From positions 22,443,300 to 22,507,299 of the forward strand of contig NC_045142.1 of assembly GCF_008831285.2 (NCBI RefSeq): a stretch of 64,000 nt of DNA, written 5' to 3'. The notes beneath the pieces are model-generated. The model saw nothing but the letters and a program-made list of their open reading frames with translations. It searched no databases and was not told where the DNA came from. This document shows, in pieces, positions 1 to 11,064 of the stretch. The DNA is from Nymphaea colorata (lineage: Eukaryota > Streptophyta > Magnoliopsida > Nymphaeales > Nymphaeaceae). Within the stretch, counting starts at the first letter, position 1. Every line of letters starts with the position of its first letter. The translations under genes were made by a program, and so were the position numbers.

Positions 1-127
1 CAACAGAAATTAAACCAGAAACTTTTAAAGAGTTTAACAACTGAAAGTGAGCATGTCCTAGATGCAAATGCCATAACTAAATGTCTGAGTAAGAATTTTG
101 AGAAACCAAAGAAGTATTAGTAGTCTT

Positions 128-613
128 TTATTGATCGTCATCTCCAATACTGATAGGATTGCTAGTAGAGTCCTTCCTTTCTGTCATCCATCTATAGACT
201 CCTCCTTTCTCAAGCGGCCCTATGTGAAGAATCTTGCCCGTCTGCATATTCTTAACAATAAAATCATTAGAGGAAAATTTGATAGAACATTGGTTGTCTT
301 TGGTGAACCTTGCTACTGACATAAGATTATTGTATGCTTTAGGAGCATGCAACACATTTTTCAAAACAAAGGATGACGTCTTGCTAGGTAGGCACACGTT
401 CCCTATATTTTTAATTTGCATCTTACTACCATTGCCAACTATAATAGAATTAAAACCATGATAGGGAACTTTACCTTGTATATCTTGTTCTGAATTTGTC
501 ACATGGTGGGAGGCACCTGTGTCTGGATACCAGGCAGAGTCTTGCGTATTGCTGACATTTTCTTGGCTACTAGATGCATTATCAGATTTTCCCATGTTCA
601 GTGCCATGACCAT
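128..613 (-). pseudogene. Copia protease region (gag-pol fragment)
   Basis: This 161-codon frame carries the retroviral-type aspartic protease motif of Copia polyproteins: WYPDTGASHHVT near residues 28-39, followed by the usual conserved stretches VGNGSKMQIKNIG and LKNVLHAPKAYNNLMSV. It ends LEKGGVYRW plus a short tail, where the GAG-pre-integrase domain should begin, and then meets a stop at 128. It lies one frame away from the gag reading frame upstream, with the break in the zinc-knuckle region around 610-660. The role is cleavage of the element's own polyprotein. The family assignment is firm; activity is not expected. Confidence 0.85.
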
Positions 614-1549
614 AAACGCTTTTGGAATATCATAACATTGTCGAGCTGTATGATTTCTTCAGCCAAATATTGGCAAGTTAATCCTTGGCTAGAATTGTTA
701 GTATTATTATTTTTTCCATAGTTTCCTCTTCCTCCATTATGGCCTCTACCCCTGCCACCATTATCGTTGCCACGCCCATGCCCTTGGTCAGTAATAAAAG
801 CATGCCCATGCCCTTGGTCTGTAATAAAAGCATGCCCACGCCCTTGTTCAGCCATAAAGGCAGTGGCAGTGGCTTCAACCCGAGTCACTTGGGATGAAGA
901 AAGCATTCCAAGTCGTTGCTCTTGAGTAAATAACATATCATATAATTTAGACCATGAAGGTAGATCTTTGAATGCAGTAACCGTGGTAATAAAAGATCCA
1001 TATTCAGAATTCAGTCCATTCAAGGTATAGATAACAAGGTCTGTATCTGAGACAAAGCGCTGCACTCTGCTAAGAGAATCATGTAAGAAACTAATATGTT
1101 GAAGGTATTCATTCATAGACATTCCTCCCTTTTTTATGTTTTGTAATTCTCTTTTCAGCTGAATAATACAAAGATTATTTTGTGAGGCATACTGTTTTTC
1201 AAGGACGCACCAAGCACCTATAGCTGTGCCAACACGAACCAGTTGTGACATGACTGGTTGAGTCACTGTGACTTTTATGCAACTTAGTGCATGTTGGTCT
1301 TTACGATACCATAAATCTTAAGCAGTATTTTCTTGTGTGTGCTTCATCAAGAAATTTAGGTGCAGCAGAACATTTTCCATTAACATACTTGATCAAATTT
1401 TGACTTTTCATAACTCTTTCAATTTGAGAACGGTAGAGAAGATAATTTGATCGATCAAGCTTGGTTGAAACCAAACTTGAGAAAGCATTCCATTGTGTAC
1501 CTGGTGGAGTAGGAGTGCGAGGAGCGTTAGAAGAGGACAATGCAGCCAT
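598..1549 (-). pseudogene. Copia gag, frameshifted
   Basis: Two overlapping frames make up a Copia gag of the UBN2/DUF4219 type. The first (1549 to 1301) starts MAALSSSN and contains LDRSNYLLYRSQIERVMKSQ. The second (1266 to 598) contains the typical block IGAWCVLEKQYASQ, then LKRELQNIKKGGMSMNEYLQ and an arginine/glycine-rich C-terminus. Between them, near 1300-1345 beside a CACACA run, the frame shifts and the continuing frame also has a TAA. The C-terminal zinc knuckle is scrambled: a Cys remains in one frame and the HTARQCYDIPK part lies in another. Gag would form the cytoplasmic virus-like particle. The start ATG at 1549 lies just after the leader. Confidence 0.85.
771..860 (-). repeat. 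three 30-bp tandem units inside Copia gag
   Basis: Three adjacent 30-base units (771-800, 801-830, 831-860) differ by a few bases. On the minus strand they encode repeats of the decapeptide type GHGHAFITDQ, just before the Gly/Arg-rich tail of gag. Because 30 is a multiple of three, copy number can change without breaking the frame. Confidence 0.85.
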
Positions 1550-1659
1550 ATTATACTTGAAATTTCTCCCTTATTCAATCAACAGCCGACGAGCACAGTC
1601 AATACGATTTGTGTCTGATAAACAAAAAAGGTGACTGAGGAGGCGGATCAAACGACTGA

Positions 1660-2090
1660 AGGGGCAGATAGGCCTCGGTGGCACTCCCTTGTTACACAAA
1701 AGGAAACAGTGCGCCCCTTGGTGAGGGATGGAAACAGCGTTACCTTTCCTTGTTGAGAGATAGAAAAAGAAGTCAACAACGTGCTCCTCGGTGAAGGCTG
1801 GAAAGAGCGTGGCTTTCCTTAGACAAAAAAGGAGGCACGTGCCTCGGTGAAGGCAGGAAACAACACGCTCCAAAAGGAAGGCATGTGCCTTGATGAAGGC
1901 AGGAAACAACACACTTGGTGCCACACCCTTGTTCAAACACTAAAAGGAGCGGCATGCTCCTCGGTGAAACAGCGTGCTCCTCGGTGAAGACAGGAAGCAG
2001 CACGCTCCTCGGTGAAGGCCTTGGTGGCTTTTACTTGCTCACCACAAAAAAAAAAGAGCATGAAACCACATGCTCCTCCGTGGTTTCCCT
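1660..2090 (-). repeat. degenerate minisatellite in Copia leader
   Basis: A sequence of about 25-45 bases built round GTGCTCCTCGGTGAAGGC and AGGAAACAACACGC (plus-strand reading) recurs with variation between the PBS and the gag start. Clear copies lie near 1780-1800, 1838-1880, 1890-1915, 1950-1980 and 1985-2025. It lies in the untranslated leader. Short ORFs over it are repetitive (MLLPVFTEEHAV type) and look non-coding. Confidence 0.75.
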
Positions 2091-2255
2091 TGTTACGCAA
2101 AAAACTGTGGATGTAGGAAGAGGAACAAGAGACACAACAGAGGGAGTGGCTGGAAAACGATGGTGCCGGCATCAAACAATGGTCGTGCACTAGACAGGTG
2201 AAGCATGGTTCTAGAAAGATGCAGGATATGGAAGACCATGGTGAAAGCAGTTGCA

Positions 2256-2268
2256 GGCTCTGATACCA
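2256..2268 (-). promoter_or_regulatory. Copia primer binding site (tRNA-Met type)
   Basis: The minus strand reads TGGTATCAGAGCC, the standard plant Copia PBS complementary to the 3' end of initiator tRNA-Met. It sits immediately inside the proposed LTR end and sets the element's orientation as minus. Confidence 0.85.
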
Positions 2269-2269
2269 A

Positions 2270-2436
2270 GTTAAAAGAAAAGATGAACACTCAGGTTCAA
2301 CGTGGTTCGACTAAAATCAGCCTACATCCACACAAAGACTTTCTCTTCTATTCTATAACCATACAGAGAGTACAAATATTTATAGTCACTTTATACAATT
2401 TAGATACTTGATTTTTGGATCTTGATTTACACAACA
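2270..2436 (-). repeat. short Copia 5' LTR
   Basis: About 167 bases between the PBS and a sharp change of sequence. On the minus strand it starts TGTTGTGTAAATC, has a TATAAATA box near 2376-2383 and ends close to the PBS. The pattern ACGTTGAACC...GTTCA before the PBS is familiar from short Copia LTRs. The inner end lacks a clean CA, so that boundary is good to a few bases only. The second LTR is outside the window. Confidence 0.6.
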
Positions 2437-2599
2437 GACTTGGGCAGAATTATAAAAGAAGATAGGGGAAATGATTTCTCTCATTTAGAAAAGATTGGTC
2501 AGTTTTGGATAGCTCTTGAGTTTTGGAACCATACCCTATCCTTTGTAACTGATCCTGATCATATCCATTCCATAGATCTTATCATTGTTAACAAATCTA

Positions 2600-3062
2600 G
2601 CACAGCTCTATGTTACAGAAATTTTTGAATATTTTCTCCAAGAAGAAGGTCATTCTGCTGGACCAGAAACCCCGGAAGAGGCTTGGTGATTGTTATGAGA
2701 GAGATGGCTCTATCTACTACATTAACTTGAACACAAACAAGGCCCTTCCAGCTGACAAGAAGAATGAAGAATCACTCCAATGGCACTATAGGTTGGGACA
2801 TTTGTCTGATCTAATTCTCAAAACTGTGTTTCTTAAGCTCGTCTACAATTTTCCAGTACGTGAGACATGCAATTACGCAAAGATGACTGGACAATCATTT
2901 CCTGAATCTGAAATAAAAAGCCAATATTGCTTCAACTTGGTTCAGACCGATGTATGGGGCCCGGCTCCTGCTGTTTCCAACTTTATTTTCAGATACTTTC
3001 TCCTGTTAAAAGATGACAAATCATGGATGAGTTGGGTGTTCTTTCTCAACAAGAAAGGATGA
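2600..3062 (+). pseudogene. Copia GAG-pre-integrase / integrase fragment
   Basis: A plus-strand frame (ATG 2610) has the GAG-pre-integrase signature LQWHYRLGHLSD, then the integrase start FNLVQTDVWGPAP and RYFLLLKDDKSWMSWVFF. The H-x3-H pair and the first catalytic Asp (TDVWG) are present. The pairing Cys residues are largely lost and the frame ends before the second Asp and the Glu. Orientation is opposite to the Copia element at 1-2436, so it is an independent, older insertion remnant. Confidence 0.8.
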
Positions 3063-3099
3063 AGTCTTTTTTATTAGCAGACATTGTATGGCCACTAGC

Positions 3100-4190
3100 A
3101 ATATCTTATATTAACAAAAGTCATCCACTGGGTGAATTTTATCTAATCTTAAGACTGTGAAAGGTTCCAGATTGGGTTGAGAAGGACTTGGTTTCACATG
3201 CAAGACCCACAAATATTATTACCAACAAATTTTTGGTGGTGGCGAACCCTCTGCTAGATTAAAAGAATCAAAACTTAGCTGGAACAATCTTGACATCAGG
3301 GCTGCGGCTTGTTCTCCCTATATGTTTGAAGTTGAACTCTTGTCCTTAGAAGAGAGGTTGACCTTTTGGTTGTTGTTAGCTCATAGCCATCTAGACATCC
3401 TTTGTCTTTCTTACTCCTCTTTTTTGCTTCTATTGTGGTTTCTTTGATGTTCTTAATTTGTAACTTGGTGCTTTCTTGTCATCTATTTTATAATTCTTTT
3501 TTCATTTTATCTGTGAAAATTGGTTTGGATCAACCCATTTGAATCGTACCAGTTTGTTATAGGCCCAATATTTGATCAAATTATAATTGGCATGCAGAGT
3601 TCTATATTTTATTAACTAATCTTATTCCTAGTCCCATGAGTTCTTTTTGGCGATTGCCTGGGCCTCCCTTTTTACACCCCTACGCATGTCCAATGATATT
3701 GGATCATGTTGGTCGGCGCTGGGTTGGGGTATTTTTGATTTTTTTTTATAAAGAAGTGTATATTTTGGAATGTTTACTTTTTCATAAACCCCTTTTCGCC
3801 TTCTAAAAGTCTTTTTTTTACTTAGACATGTTATTTTGGTTATTAAGCACCCATATGCATAATTTTTCATGCATAAGACCATACAAGACACTAATTTTAG
3901 ATCCGGCTTTCCATAATGCCCCTGCCCATGTGAGTACAGTCAAATGTTCTTCAACTGGCGTACATAGTGCTTCCGAGTTCCATCCTTGCACTAGTGTAGC
4001 ACATTGCTCTCGATCCAACCAGGTTGACTGGAAACTGAAAGCATGTCATCGTCGGTTAAGAAAAGTCATTCCTGCGATTCAAAGAAAAGTCGGCCGAATT
4101 TTTCTCCTTTAACTGGCCCTTGCATCTAATTAAGACGAACCGATACAATTAATTTCTGGTAACTAAAACTTACAAGTACAACATATGTTC

Positions 4191-4252
<62 letters not shown>

Positions 4253-4650
4253 GAATTGAAATCAGCTATTTTTTTGCTTTGTGTGGATAAAAACCATCAC
4301 AGTGCATTTGCATTGACCAGTTGTGTGAGCACGGTCTTTTGAAAGCAGTTTTTAATTATACAAAATAACCACTCTACTGTAGAAGTAGCTGCCTGAAATG
4401 TATGAAGTTATTAACATGTATATAACTAAAGTTTGTGCGGCACCAACCATAATGTACCTCCACCACGGGACTTACCATCACACAAGATGATTCAGTTGAA
4501 TTTGAATGAACCTGCAATTGTGGGTGACCTTATACAGAATAGGCTTTATCACTAGGGAAGATCTCTATATTTTAATTTTAATTGGTTCTGTCTTAACGCA
4601 AAATACAAGGTCGGCCGAATGCTATTGGCCCCAGCTATCATTAATTACCA
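3100..4650. repeat. segmental repeat copy R1
   Basis: No gene is seen. The stretch is homologous, with indels, to 15.04-17.62 kb (R2) and in part to 20.40-20.70 kb (R3). Shared landmarks are CTGTGAAAATTGGTTTG near 3514 and 15340, the block on Mg-poor AT-rich DNA at 3727-3815 matching 20405-20515, CCATAATGCCC near 3912 and 20608, and AATTAAGACGAACC near 4128 and 16994. The short ORFs over it are not conserved. Confidence 0.8.
4196..4249. repeat. (TA)n microsatellite
   Basis: A 54-base alternating TA run inside repeat copy R1. The corresponding place in R2 has the (CA)n(TA)n tract at 17177-17253 some 200 bases further along, so the tracts are not strictly orthologous. Confidence 0.95.
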
Positions 4651-5400
4651 AATAAGCACTTTATTAATTTGTCAGTCATTTGACCCAAATATTGCCAAAG
4701 TTTAATTGATACCATATTTTTTTCGTTTAAGATTTAGAAAAAGAATTATATCAATTAATTATCCGACATTGCATGATTTTGTCATCTAGCTACCTTTAGC
4801 TTTGATAGTCATAGCACCAACTTCATCCTCATTTTCTTTTCCCCAGCCCCGCAAATTAATCATCGTCAAAAACATTTTCATAAAATTAGATCAAACTGAT
4901 AGATATAAATTTCAAAAAAATAACAAAGTATATTATTTTGCAAACATGTACGAAGGTTATTATAATGTACTGATGAAGTTGAAAAAAACAAAATCATTCA
5001 ATAGAATATTGTTAAAAAAAAACATATAAAGACAAAGAAAATAGTGCGTGGGCACCCCGATCGTCAGGGAGGGGATGTTCAAGTAATATTGACAAAGTTA
5101 CTCTTTGATGTTGATTCATTACTTATTCTTTCTACTAAAAGGAACGGCTGCCTAACTCCCAGCAGAGTTTGCATCGAAAGAGACAAAGAAAATTCTGGTG
5201 GTGTACTTATGTCCGGATGGTTGAGAGATTGATTCAATCCTCCTTTGTACTTTAAGTTGTGTTTGATATTTCAATGTAGCATTAAAAGGTAAGCCTTAAA
5301 AAATCCTCAGCGTAAACAAACTAAAGATTTATGTAGCATGGATCTTAAATCCACGTATATTAAAAATGATAGATTTAAGGTCGGATGGGGGGGGGGGGGA
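4650..5400. other. non-coding, no recognised feature
   Basis: AT-rich sequence with short unconserved ORFs only. It contains a run of 13 G (5387-5399), a likely length-variable or error-prone site. Confidence 0.6.
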
Positions 5401-5419
5401 GTTTCTACCTGATCTGATC

Positions 5420-5542
5420 CCCCTGGTGAAACAAATACAACCACAACAATAAAGACAAGCTATTGGCAACGCCTTTTGTCGTCGCAAATAAGTTTATTGC
5501 CAACTCGCAAAAGACCAATACTCATCCTTGCCCTTTGTAGTG
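5420..5542 (-). mobile_element. CACTA-like transposon terminus
   Basis: Read on the minus strand the sequence from 5542 starts CACTACAAAGGGCAAGG, the hallmark CACTACAA end of plant CACTA DNA transposons, and continues into subterminal motifs of the type TTGCGACGACAAAAGGCG. The same end occurs at 63878-63999 in the same orientation. No opposite terminus was found nearby and no transposase is present, so it is a non-autonomous or truncated copy. Confidence 0.6.
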
Positions 5543-5793
5543 TTGCCAAAAACGTTTCGCTAGCCTCAGATTACCTGCCGCCATTTTAGATGTGCATGGA
5601 CTGGTCATTCCCAGCTTTTATCCAATGACATGCCCGTGTTGAGAAAACTTGACAAATCAATGCAAATTTTAAAGTTTACACGGATAACGACAGATTCAGA
5701 TTAGACATCCCTATCAAGTCTGAATTAAGAATGCATTTATAAAAGAAAGAATCGTTAAAATTTATTTGTTTCCACCATTCCTTCCGTTCTACT

Positions 5794-7677
5794 TCAAACT
5801 TCCCAGCCATGGAAAAATGATGTATTTGATGTAATCCAAGCATGGGTTTCCTTCAACAATATTGGGTGGGCAGTAAGCTTCTTGATTTCCACATCAACTT
5901 CTGCCTACAAGATCCAAGATCAAAGAATAGATCAGTTTTCAGCACAAAGAAACTAACCAGCCTCAATCGATAGGACAAGCTTCTACAAGAGGAAGAAACT
6001 AATCTAGCATGCACCTTAGAAAGGACAAGCTTCTGTGAATCAATCATGCCCATCGAGTCTAGATCATGATTAACTCTCTGCTCCTTGCTGACATCCACAT
6101 CTGCAGTGCCTGCTAGGACCATAACTAGTTCAGATCTGATGAGATGACTCAGATGTTTTCTAGAAGAGAAATTAACTCATGATCAACTAAGTCAATACCA
6201 GCTTCATGCCATCAAGGGAAAAAATGCAAGTTCCTACTAAAATTGACTTGATACTGATGAAACTAGAAAGAAAAGGAGGAAATTTGGAAATTCAAACTGT
6301 TACAGTCTTAAGGTATTAGAAGCAAAGTAGTTTAGAAATCAAATCATGAGAATATATATTGTTACATTAAAGAGAGGCAGCTCTTTGCAAATGCACCATG
6401 TCTCAAACAGCAACTATGTGTTTCAACAACTATACCAAGTAGTAAGTAGATTACACCTGTGACATGTGACTTGTTTCCAATATCTATAGGTGTGCCATCA
6501 GTCTTAAGAATTATATTTATAATTTCACCAATACATTCTACTTGTTGAGTGCATTGGCCACCTGTAACAACATTCTAGAAATAAAATCAGCATTAAGCCA
6601 ATAGAAGATATACCAAGATAAGATCGAGAGAAAGGATTAAGTAGACCAAGTAAGGTTACTAAAATTAGCAAGAAGGCAATAGACAGTATAAAGGCTATAA
6701 GCCCAAAAGATCTTGGACACTCAATGAGCAGCAATTAGGGCACGGACATCAGCAAAGAGGAATTATTACATCCATACCAGTGCTACATAGTAATGAGACT
6801 GAATAATCATCTTACCCATGTGTTGCAGGAGGAAGGCATTGATGTTGTTCAGTATAAGGTAGCATATCAAAAAGTACAAAGTCATAAAAATCTTAATAAA
6901 TAAGTAGATTGTATTGATTTCCAAATAAATGTATTCATGCATACAAAGTATGTGGAATGGATCAAAGAAAGTTGGACTTACAAAAGCTTTGAATGCTGGA
7001 CGATGTGCAGCCATCTCATATAAGAAATTTGCAAACCATATCCAAAACTTATACTAAAAAAATTAGTACAATTATTATACAAAAATATTGGCCATCATGA
7101 AAAAAACGAGAGAGAGAAGAGACCAAATATCAGATTTGATCTACTGCACCCATTTTCAAAGACCCAGAGGAATTAATCAACAAAAGAATATCGAAAACAA
7201 AACAAGCAGAAGCTATGGTAAAAATGCATGCTTGAAATGTAGAATGCTTTGTAGCTGCCCCTAGTAAAAACTCTTGATATTCTCTTTGACTTAGCTATTA
7301 CTTACAAGACACACTATTAGAAAAGTGACTCGTAAAAGATGGTAGAGACATTATGGAGGATGACCACCATAGCATATGCAAGATATCATGTGTATAAACT
7401 TATAAATAAACATGCATTAAAAGATAGATATAAATACGTAGATAAATAGCTATATGTAATACATAAACAAATAGAGAACTAATGTAAATGTGTACGACAT
7501 TATCACTTCAAATAATATGTCACCTTTGAGTCTTTGATAACTCTGAAGAAACCAAATGTAAAATTAGGACTCGTGTGTAAAAAAAGTGTAGCAAATACCG
7601 CCAAACTACCTTATATGTATCCGCACTGCCCTTTCAAGATAATCTAAGATGCCCTCTATTGTTCCTTGCAACACCAC
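5794..7677 (-). CDS. unidentified spliced gene or gene fragment
   Basis: I do not recognise the product. Five exon-like blocks lie in order on the minus strand, most bounded by AG and GT: about 7677-7611 (VVLQGTIEGILDYLERAV), 7053-6982 (24 codons, including WFANFLYEMAAHRPAF, donor GTAAGT), 6561-6457 (VECIGEIINIILKTDG), 6124-6015 (VSKEQRVNHDLDSMGM) and a last block 5904-5794 ending HGWEV and a TGA. The third and fourth blocks join in phase (one base plus two), and the fourth and fifth join in phase 0. An AATAAA lies shortly after the stop. The first block does not join cleanly to the second, and at least one exon between the second and third is not identified. It could be the 3' part of a real gene or a decaying copy. 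Confidence 0.4.
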
Positions 7678-7929
7678 CTTTGAAGTCAAATAAAATTTAC
7701 ATCAATCTCGTATTTGAAAAGAATTAACATGGCAATGAAAGATATATAATGAGAGAGAGAGAAAGAATTAACATGGTCAGACTTAGAGAGAGGATAATGA
7801 AAGATATACAAAATGTGTCATTTCTAATATTCTAACTTTTAGATCCACAAGGGGGGAGGGAGAGAGTTGAACACGCAATAACCAGAAACACACAATTATG
7901 ACCAAATAAAACCCTTACTTATAGGTGCA

Positions 7930-8690
7930 AAAGTCTAGAACTTTTGTTCGTACGATAAACAATTCTATTCTACGTGTTGGACTTTTTTCATGGCTGGACC
8001 TTAGCCCTGTGTACATTTCAGTTGGTGCAAAAGAAAGCAGTCTGTTGCCCAGATCATACTTGACATGCATGTTCTGCTGTGCAATATTCCCAAAGATGGG
8101 CATCTCTCCATCTTTAACGGCTAAGCAGGCGATTCCACTTCTAAACATTTCAAAGATATTTGAAGGTGGCAGCTTCTATTCTGCATTAGCGAAATGAAAG
8201 GTCATCTCCGGCAACCCTTCATATGGATCACCATTGTTCTCCACATAGTAACACAGCAAATCTTGCTCAGGAGGATAGAAGCGTTCATGGTTTATGACAT
8301 TAGCCTGCATTTGCCACTTCACCATACACGTCTTTGGCAAGAAAAGTCAGGCTGGTACCCGAGACTATGATGATCGATCTGGCATCTCCCAACAATGCAG
8401 TGGTCTGTGCACCACCAAATTGTATGTTGAGTCTGCTGTTCCCGACACTTATGTTTGTCAGGATGAGCACATAAAAGCTGCCTTCACCACCATCTGATGC
8501 CATCGGCATCTCTCGAACCGCTTTTGTGCCTGAAAACTCTGCGTCCTCACCGAATTTGAGCTGTCCTGTGGAATTGTTTTCATTGCTATATGGAGGAAGA
8601 CAGTAAGCAAATTTGTCATCAATGGAAGAGCCAATCTGTTTAACAAGAGAGAGAAGTTTAGGATTATGTTGGAGAAGCGATGATTCATGT
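7930..8690 (-). pseudogene. A1 aspartic protease pseudogene, C-terminal half (copy 1)
   Basis: Homologous to plant nepenthesin/CND41-like pepsin-family (A1) proteases. Visible blocks in order are LVKQIGSSIDDKFAYCLPPY, FYVLILTNISVGNSRLN, SIIIVSGTSLTFLAKDVY, LCYYVENNGDPYEGLPEMTF and FGNIAQQNMHVKYDLGNRLL with SFAP. The second catalytic site, normally DSGT, reads VSGT: the codon at 8365-8363 encodes Val. The frame also shifts near 8310 and there is a TAG near 8175 before KLPPSNIF. The N-terminal half with the first DTGS is not found upstream. Related copies lie at 35.2-37.3 kb and 62.9-63.4 kb. In intact relatives the enzyme is secreted. Confidence 0.85.
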
Positions 8691-8944
8691 CTATATTGAT
8701 CTTTTATGCTTGAGGTGTTGATTTTAGAAGCAATAGGGAAGCATGGTAGAGATTGTGATGTTGTGGGGAAGATTTAGAACCATCTTAGTGAGCACGTGGC
8801 ACATGCTTTTGTGAACGAGTGTATCTTTGGAGTTATTTGGGGAAAGTATACGTAGGTTGGATGTGACTATGGGGTTAGACGCCTCAACTAAAGCATCATA
8901 GAATGATAATTGCATAGGACAGCTACGAGCCATCACAGATCGAG

Positions 8945-10410
8945 ACTACACCCCGGGATTTGGCCAAGTTTTGAAAGATCTGATTGATGTGTTTTATAAG
9001 ATGTGAATTTTTATGGATGTGAATGTTGTGATTCGTTGCAAATGTATTGCCATGGGCAATAATGCAATTGACTGACATTGGAGGGTAGTTGCACCCGTAT
9101 TATATGACGGCTAGCTATGACTGTTAATGTTATGTGTAGACATCGCATGGAGGCAATTGGAGGTGTGGGCGGACTCGTGAAGTGAACCAACCTCATGAGC
9201 TAGTCAGTCATTCTGTGTATTTATGATGTTAAATAAGAAAGAATAAGAGATGAGAGGCCAGTGGGTTGTGGCAATGTGTTTGGGAGACGTCCTGCTTTTG
9301 CCACTGGTCTCACCTGTTCGGAGCGCAGGTGGTGCAAGGCCCCAGGGTACTGTTGTGTGTTGTGCTTGGAGCGTTGGCTGAGTACCTCTCCTTGGAATTC
9401 ACACATCCATGGATGAGTGCTCTACCGCTGCAGCGGGTGAATGGATCCATACTGTTTTGGGCCACCACAGGGGTTGTCTCTCGGCTGTAGGCTGCCCACT
9501 GTGTGCACGTGCCTGTGTTTGCACCCACTAGAACTGTCAATTCACTGAAGTTAATGAAAATGAAAGCATAAACATGAAATGTATATGAATGATGTCAGTA
9601 TGAATGATGTGAGTATGAATGAAAATGATGCGTTATTTCTGAATTGCATGTGGTTATTGAATGTGTTATTGCGGCCTTTGTGTGTGGCCTTTGCGTGTTG
9701 TGGTATAGGTGAGAGCTCCTTGATAAGTTATGTGACTGTGTGCCCTACCACAACATGATAGTAAATTGTTTCATAGTTAAAGTAAATGAGAAGAATGCAA
9801 TTGTGCATGTGAATGATATGAATGAAATGATATGTTTATTCTTGCCTTGCATGTGAATTGAAAACATGTTACTGTGGCCATCGAGTGGCCTTTACATGTC
9901 ATGGTCTATGTTAGGGTCCTTCTTGGCAAATGATGTGGCTATGCCCTGACACGACATGATGATAGATTGTTTTTATAATTGTGATTACCTCATATTTGAG
10001 CCCTACCTAAGAGGGTTAGGGATTTTCTTGGCTTGTTGCCACACTGCGAAGGCTAAGCCTTCAGTTGTTTTTCTTTTTCAAGTTTTGGCAGACTCGGGGC
10101 GGCAGGTTGACCAGATGGCTCTACTCACATCATAATGGGGAGGTTTTGGGTATTTTGTAGTGTCGGCGCATCTTGTTTCGGTTATATTGATGTCTTGTCT
10201 ATGTTAGGCATCAATTTTATTGTTTGGGGGCATTTTTGTCATACACATAGATGTGATTTTGTACGAACTGAATTTGTTATATAAATCAAACTTGCCCCAT
10301 GATTTTGAATGGCATAGCTCCCTCTTTTTGATTTGTTGTGTGGTCACACTTCAATGCTTTATGTTAGAAAAAAAATTGTGTTTGAGGGTCAAAAAGTTTG
10401 GGGTGTGACA
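8945..10410 (-). mobile_element. probable solo LTR of a Ty3/Gypsy element
   Basis: The plus strand ends TTTGGGGTGTGACA at 10410. Its reverse complement, TGTCACACCCCAAA, is a common start of plant Gypsy LTRs. The opposite end near 8945-8960 (GACTACACCCCGGG) would give an LTR end of the GGGGTGTAGTC type. No gag or pol flanks it. To its right begins duplicated segment A, whose counterpart at 21.17 kb lacks this sequence, so 10410/10411 is a real junction. I did not find a clean target site duplication. Confidence 0.45.
9555..9975. repeat. two degenerate ~210-bp tandem units
   Basis: The block TGAATGATxTGAxTGAAxTGAT...GTGGCCTTT...ATGGTATAGG...CCACAACATGATAGTAAATTGTTT occurs twice in a row (about 9555-9770 and 9775-9975) with substitutions and small indels. 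It lies inside the solo-LTR candidate. Confidence 0.7.
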
Positions 10411-11064
10411 CTGCCACTAAACATGAGGTTGAGGTTACAAGTTAACGGGTTAGGGCGAGCTTATCCATGTAGAGAGAAATCAATTTTCTCAAAGATCATG
10501 GCAACTTTCTTGCTTGGTGGGCCATTACAGATCCTTTGATGGGATTTTCATATGATCCGATCAGGTCGACTCAAAACTGGATTGGTCGGGTCATTCCTGA
10601 ATATTCAAGGGATTCAAATAAAAGTCGAGGAGAATGAGGAGAGAAGGGTAGTGGAGGAGGAGAAACTGAACTTTAGCAACCAGCATTGTCATGGGATGTC
10701 GCTTGTTGATTTCTTCAATCGATGCTGCTTGAGTTTTCGACACTAACGGTCAACGGCCAAGCTGCCAATTGGTAACATATTTATTACATGATTAAGAAAA
10801 AACTTGGTACAATCAATTATCAGAAACTTCATTATTTAGAGTTAGGAATGTTGGACATAGGGGCACTAATTTAAAGAATCTCATACCTATAGGGTCACTG
10901 GTGCATATAAAGAAGCAAGTAGTTGAAAGCTTACGTAAAAATGAAAATAAAGAAATCTGATAGGACCATTTGTGCAACTGCCTACACCAGCCCACGTTTG
11001 ACTCCACCAAAGGCTCTAGCCCCAATCCCAATTTTTTGTACTTCCATGTATTTCATAGACCTGC
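10411..11064. repeat. duplicated segment A, left part
   Basis: Closely matches 21172-21868. The other copy carries an extra block of about 44 bases (near 21592-21637) around an otherwise continuous match. A weaker third copy is at 16757-16955. No conserved coding potential; the ORF at 10552-10746 is shared by both copies but resembles nothing I know. Confidence 0.85.

Larger units (their letters stand above)
1..2436 (-). mobile_element. Copia LTR retrotransposon, 5' part, cut by window edge
   Basis: Read on the minus strand the order is short LTR (about 2270-2436), tRNA-Met-type primer binding site (2256-2268), a long repetitive leader (about 1560-2255), gag (598-1549) and the protease region (128-613). 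This is the Ty1/Copia order; integrase and RT would lie beyond position 1. The coding part has at least two frameshifts and a nonsense codon, so the copy is dead. The element abuts a Copia fragment on the opposite strand at 2437. LTR boundaries are inferred from one LTR only. Confidence 0.8.

Noticed and set aside
1-120. Short open plus-strand frame QQKLNQKLLKSL... to a TAG at 118
   Set aside because: Only 39 codons at the window edge, no recognisable family; may be part of the adjoining Copia DNA.
771-860. Direct repeats considered as a CRISPR-like array
   Set aside because: Units are contiguous without spacers, lie within a Copia gag, and the DNA is plant nuclear.
1571-2193. Several frames with repeated FTEEHA and LHRGA peptides
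   Set aside because: Products of the leader minisatellite read in different frames; not a protein gene.
6800-6860. Plus-strand 30-bp AG...GT bounded block (EEGIDVVQYK)
   Set aside because: Too short and opposite to the better supported minus-strand exons.
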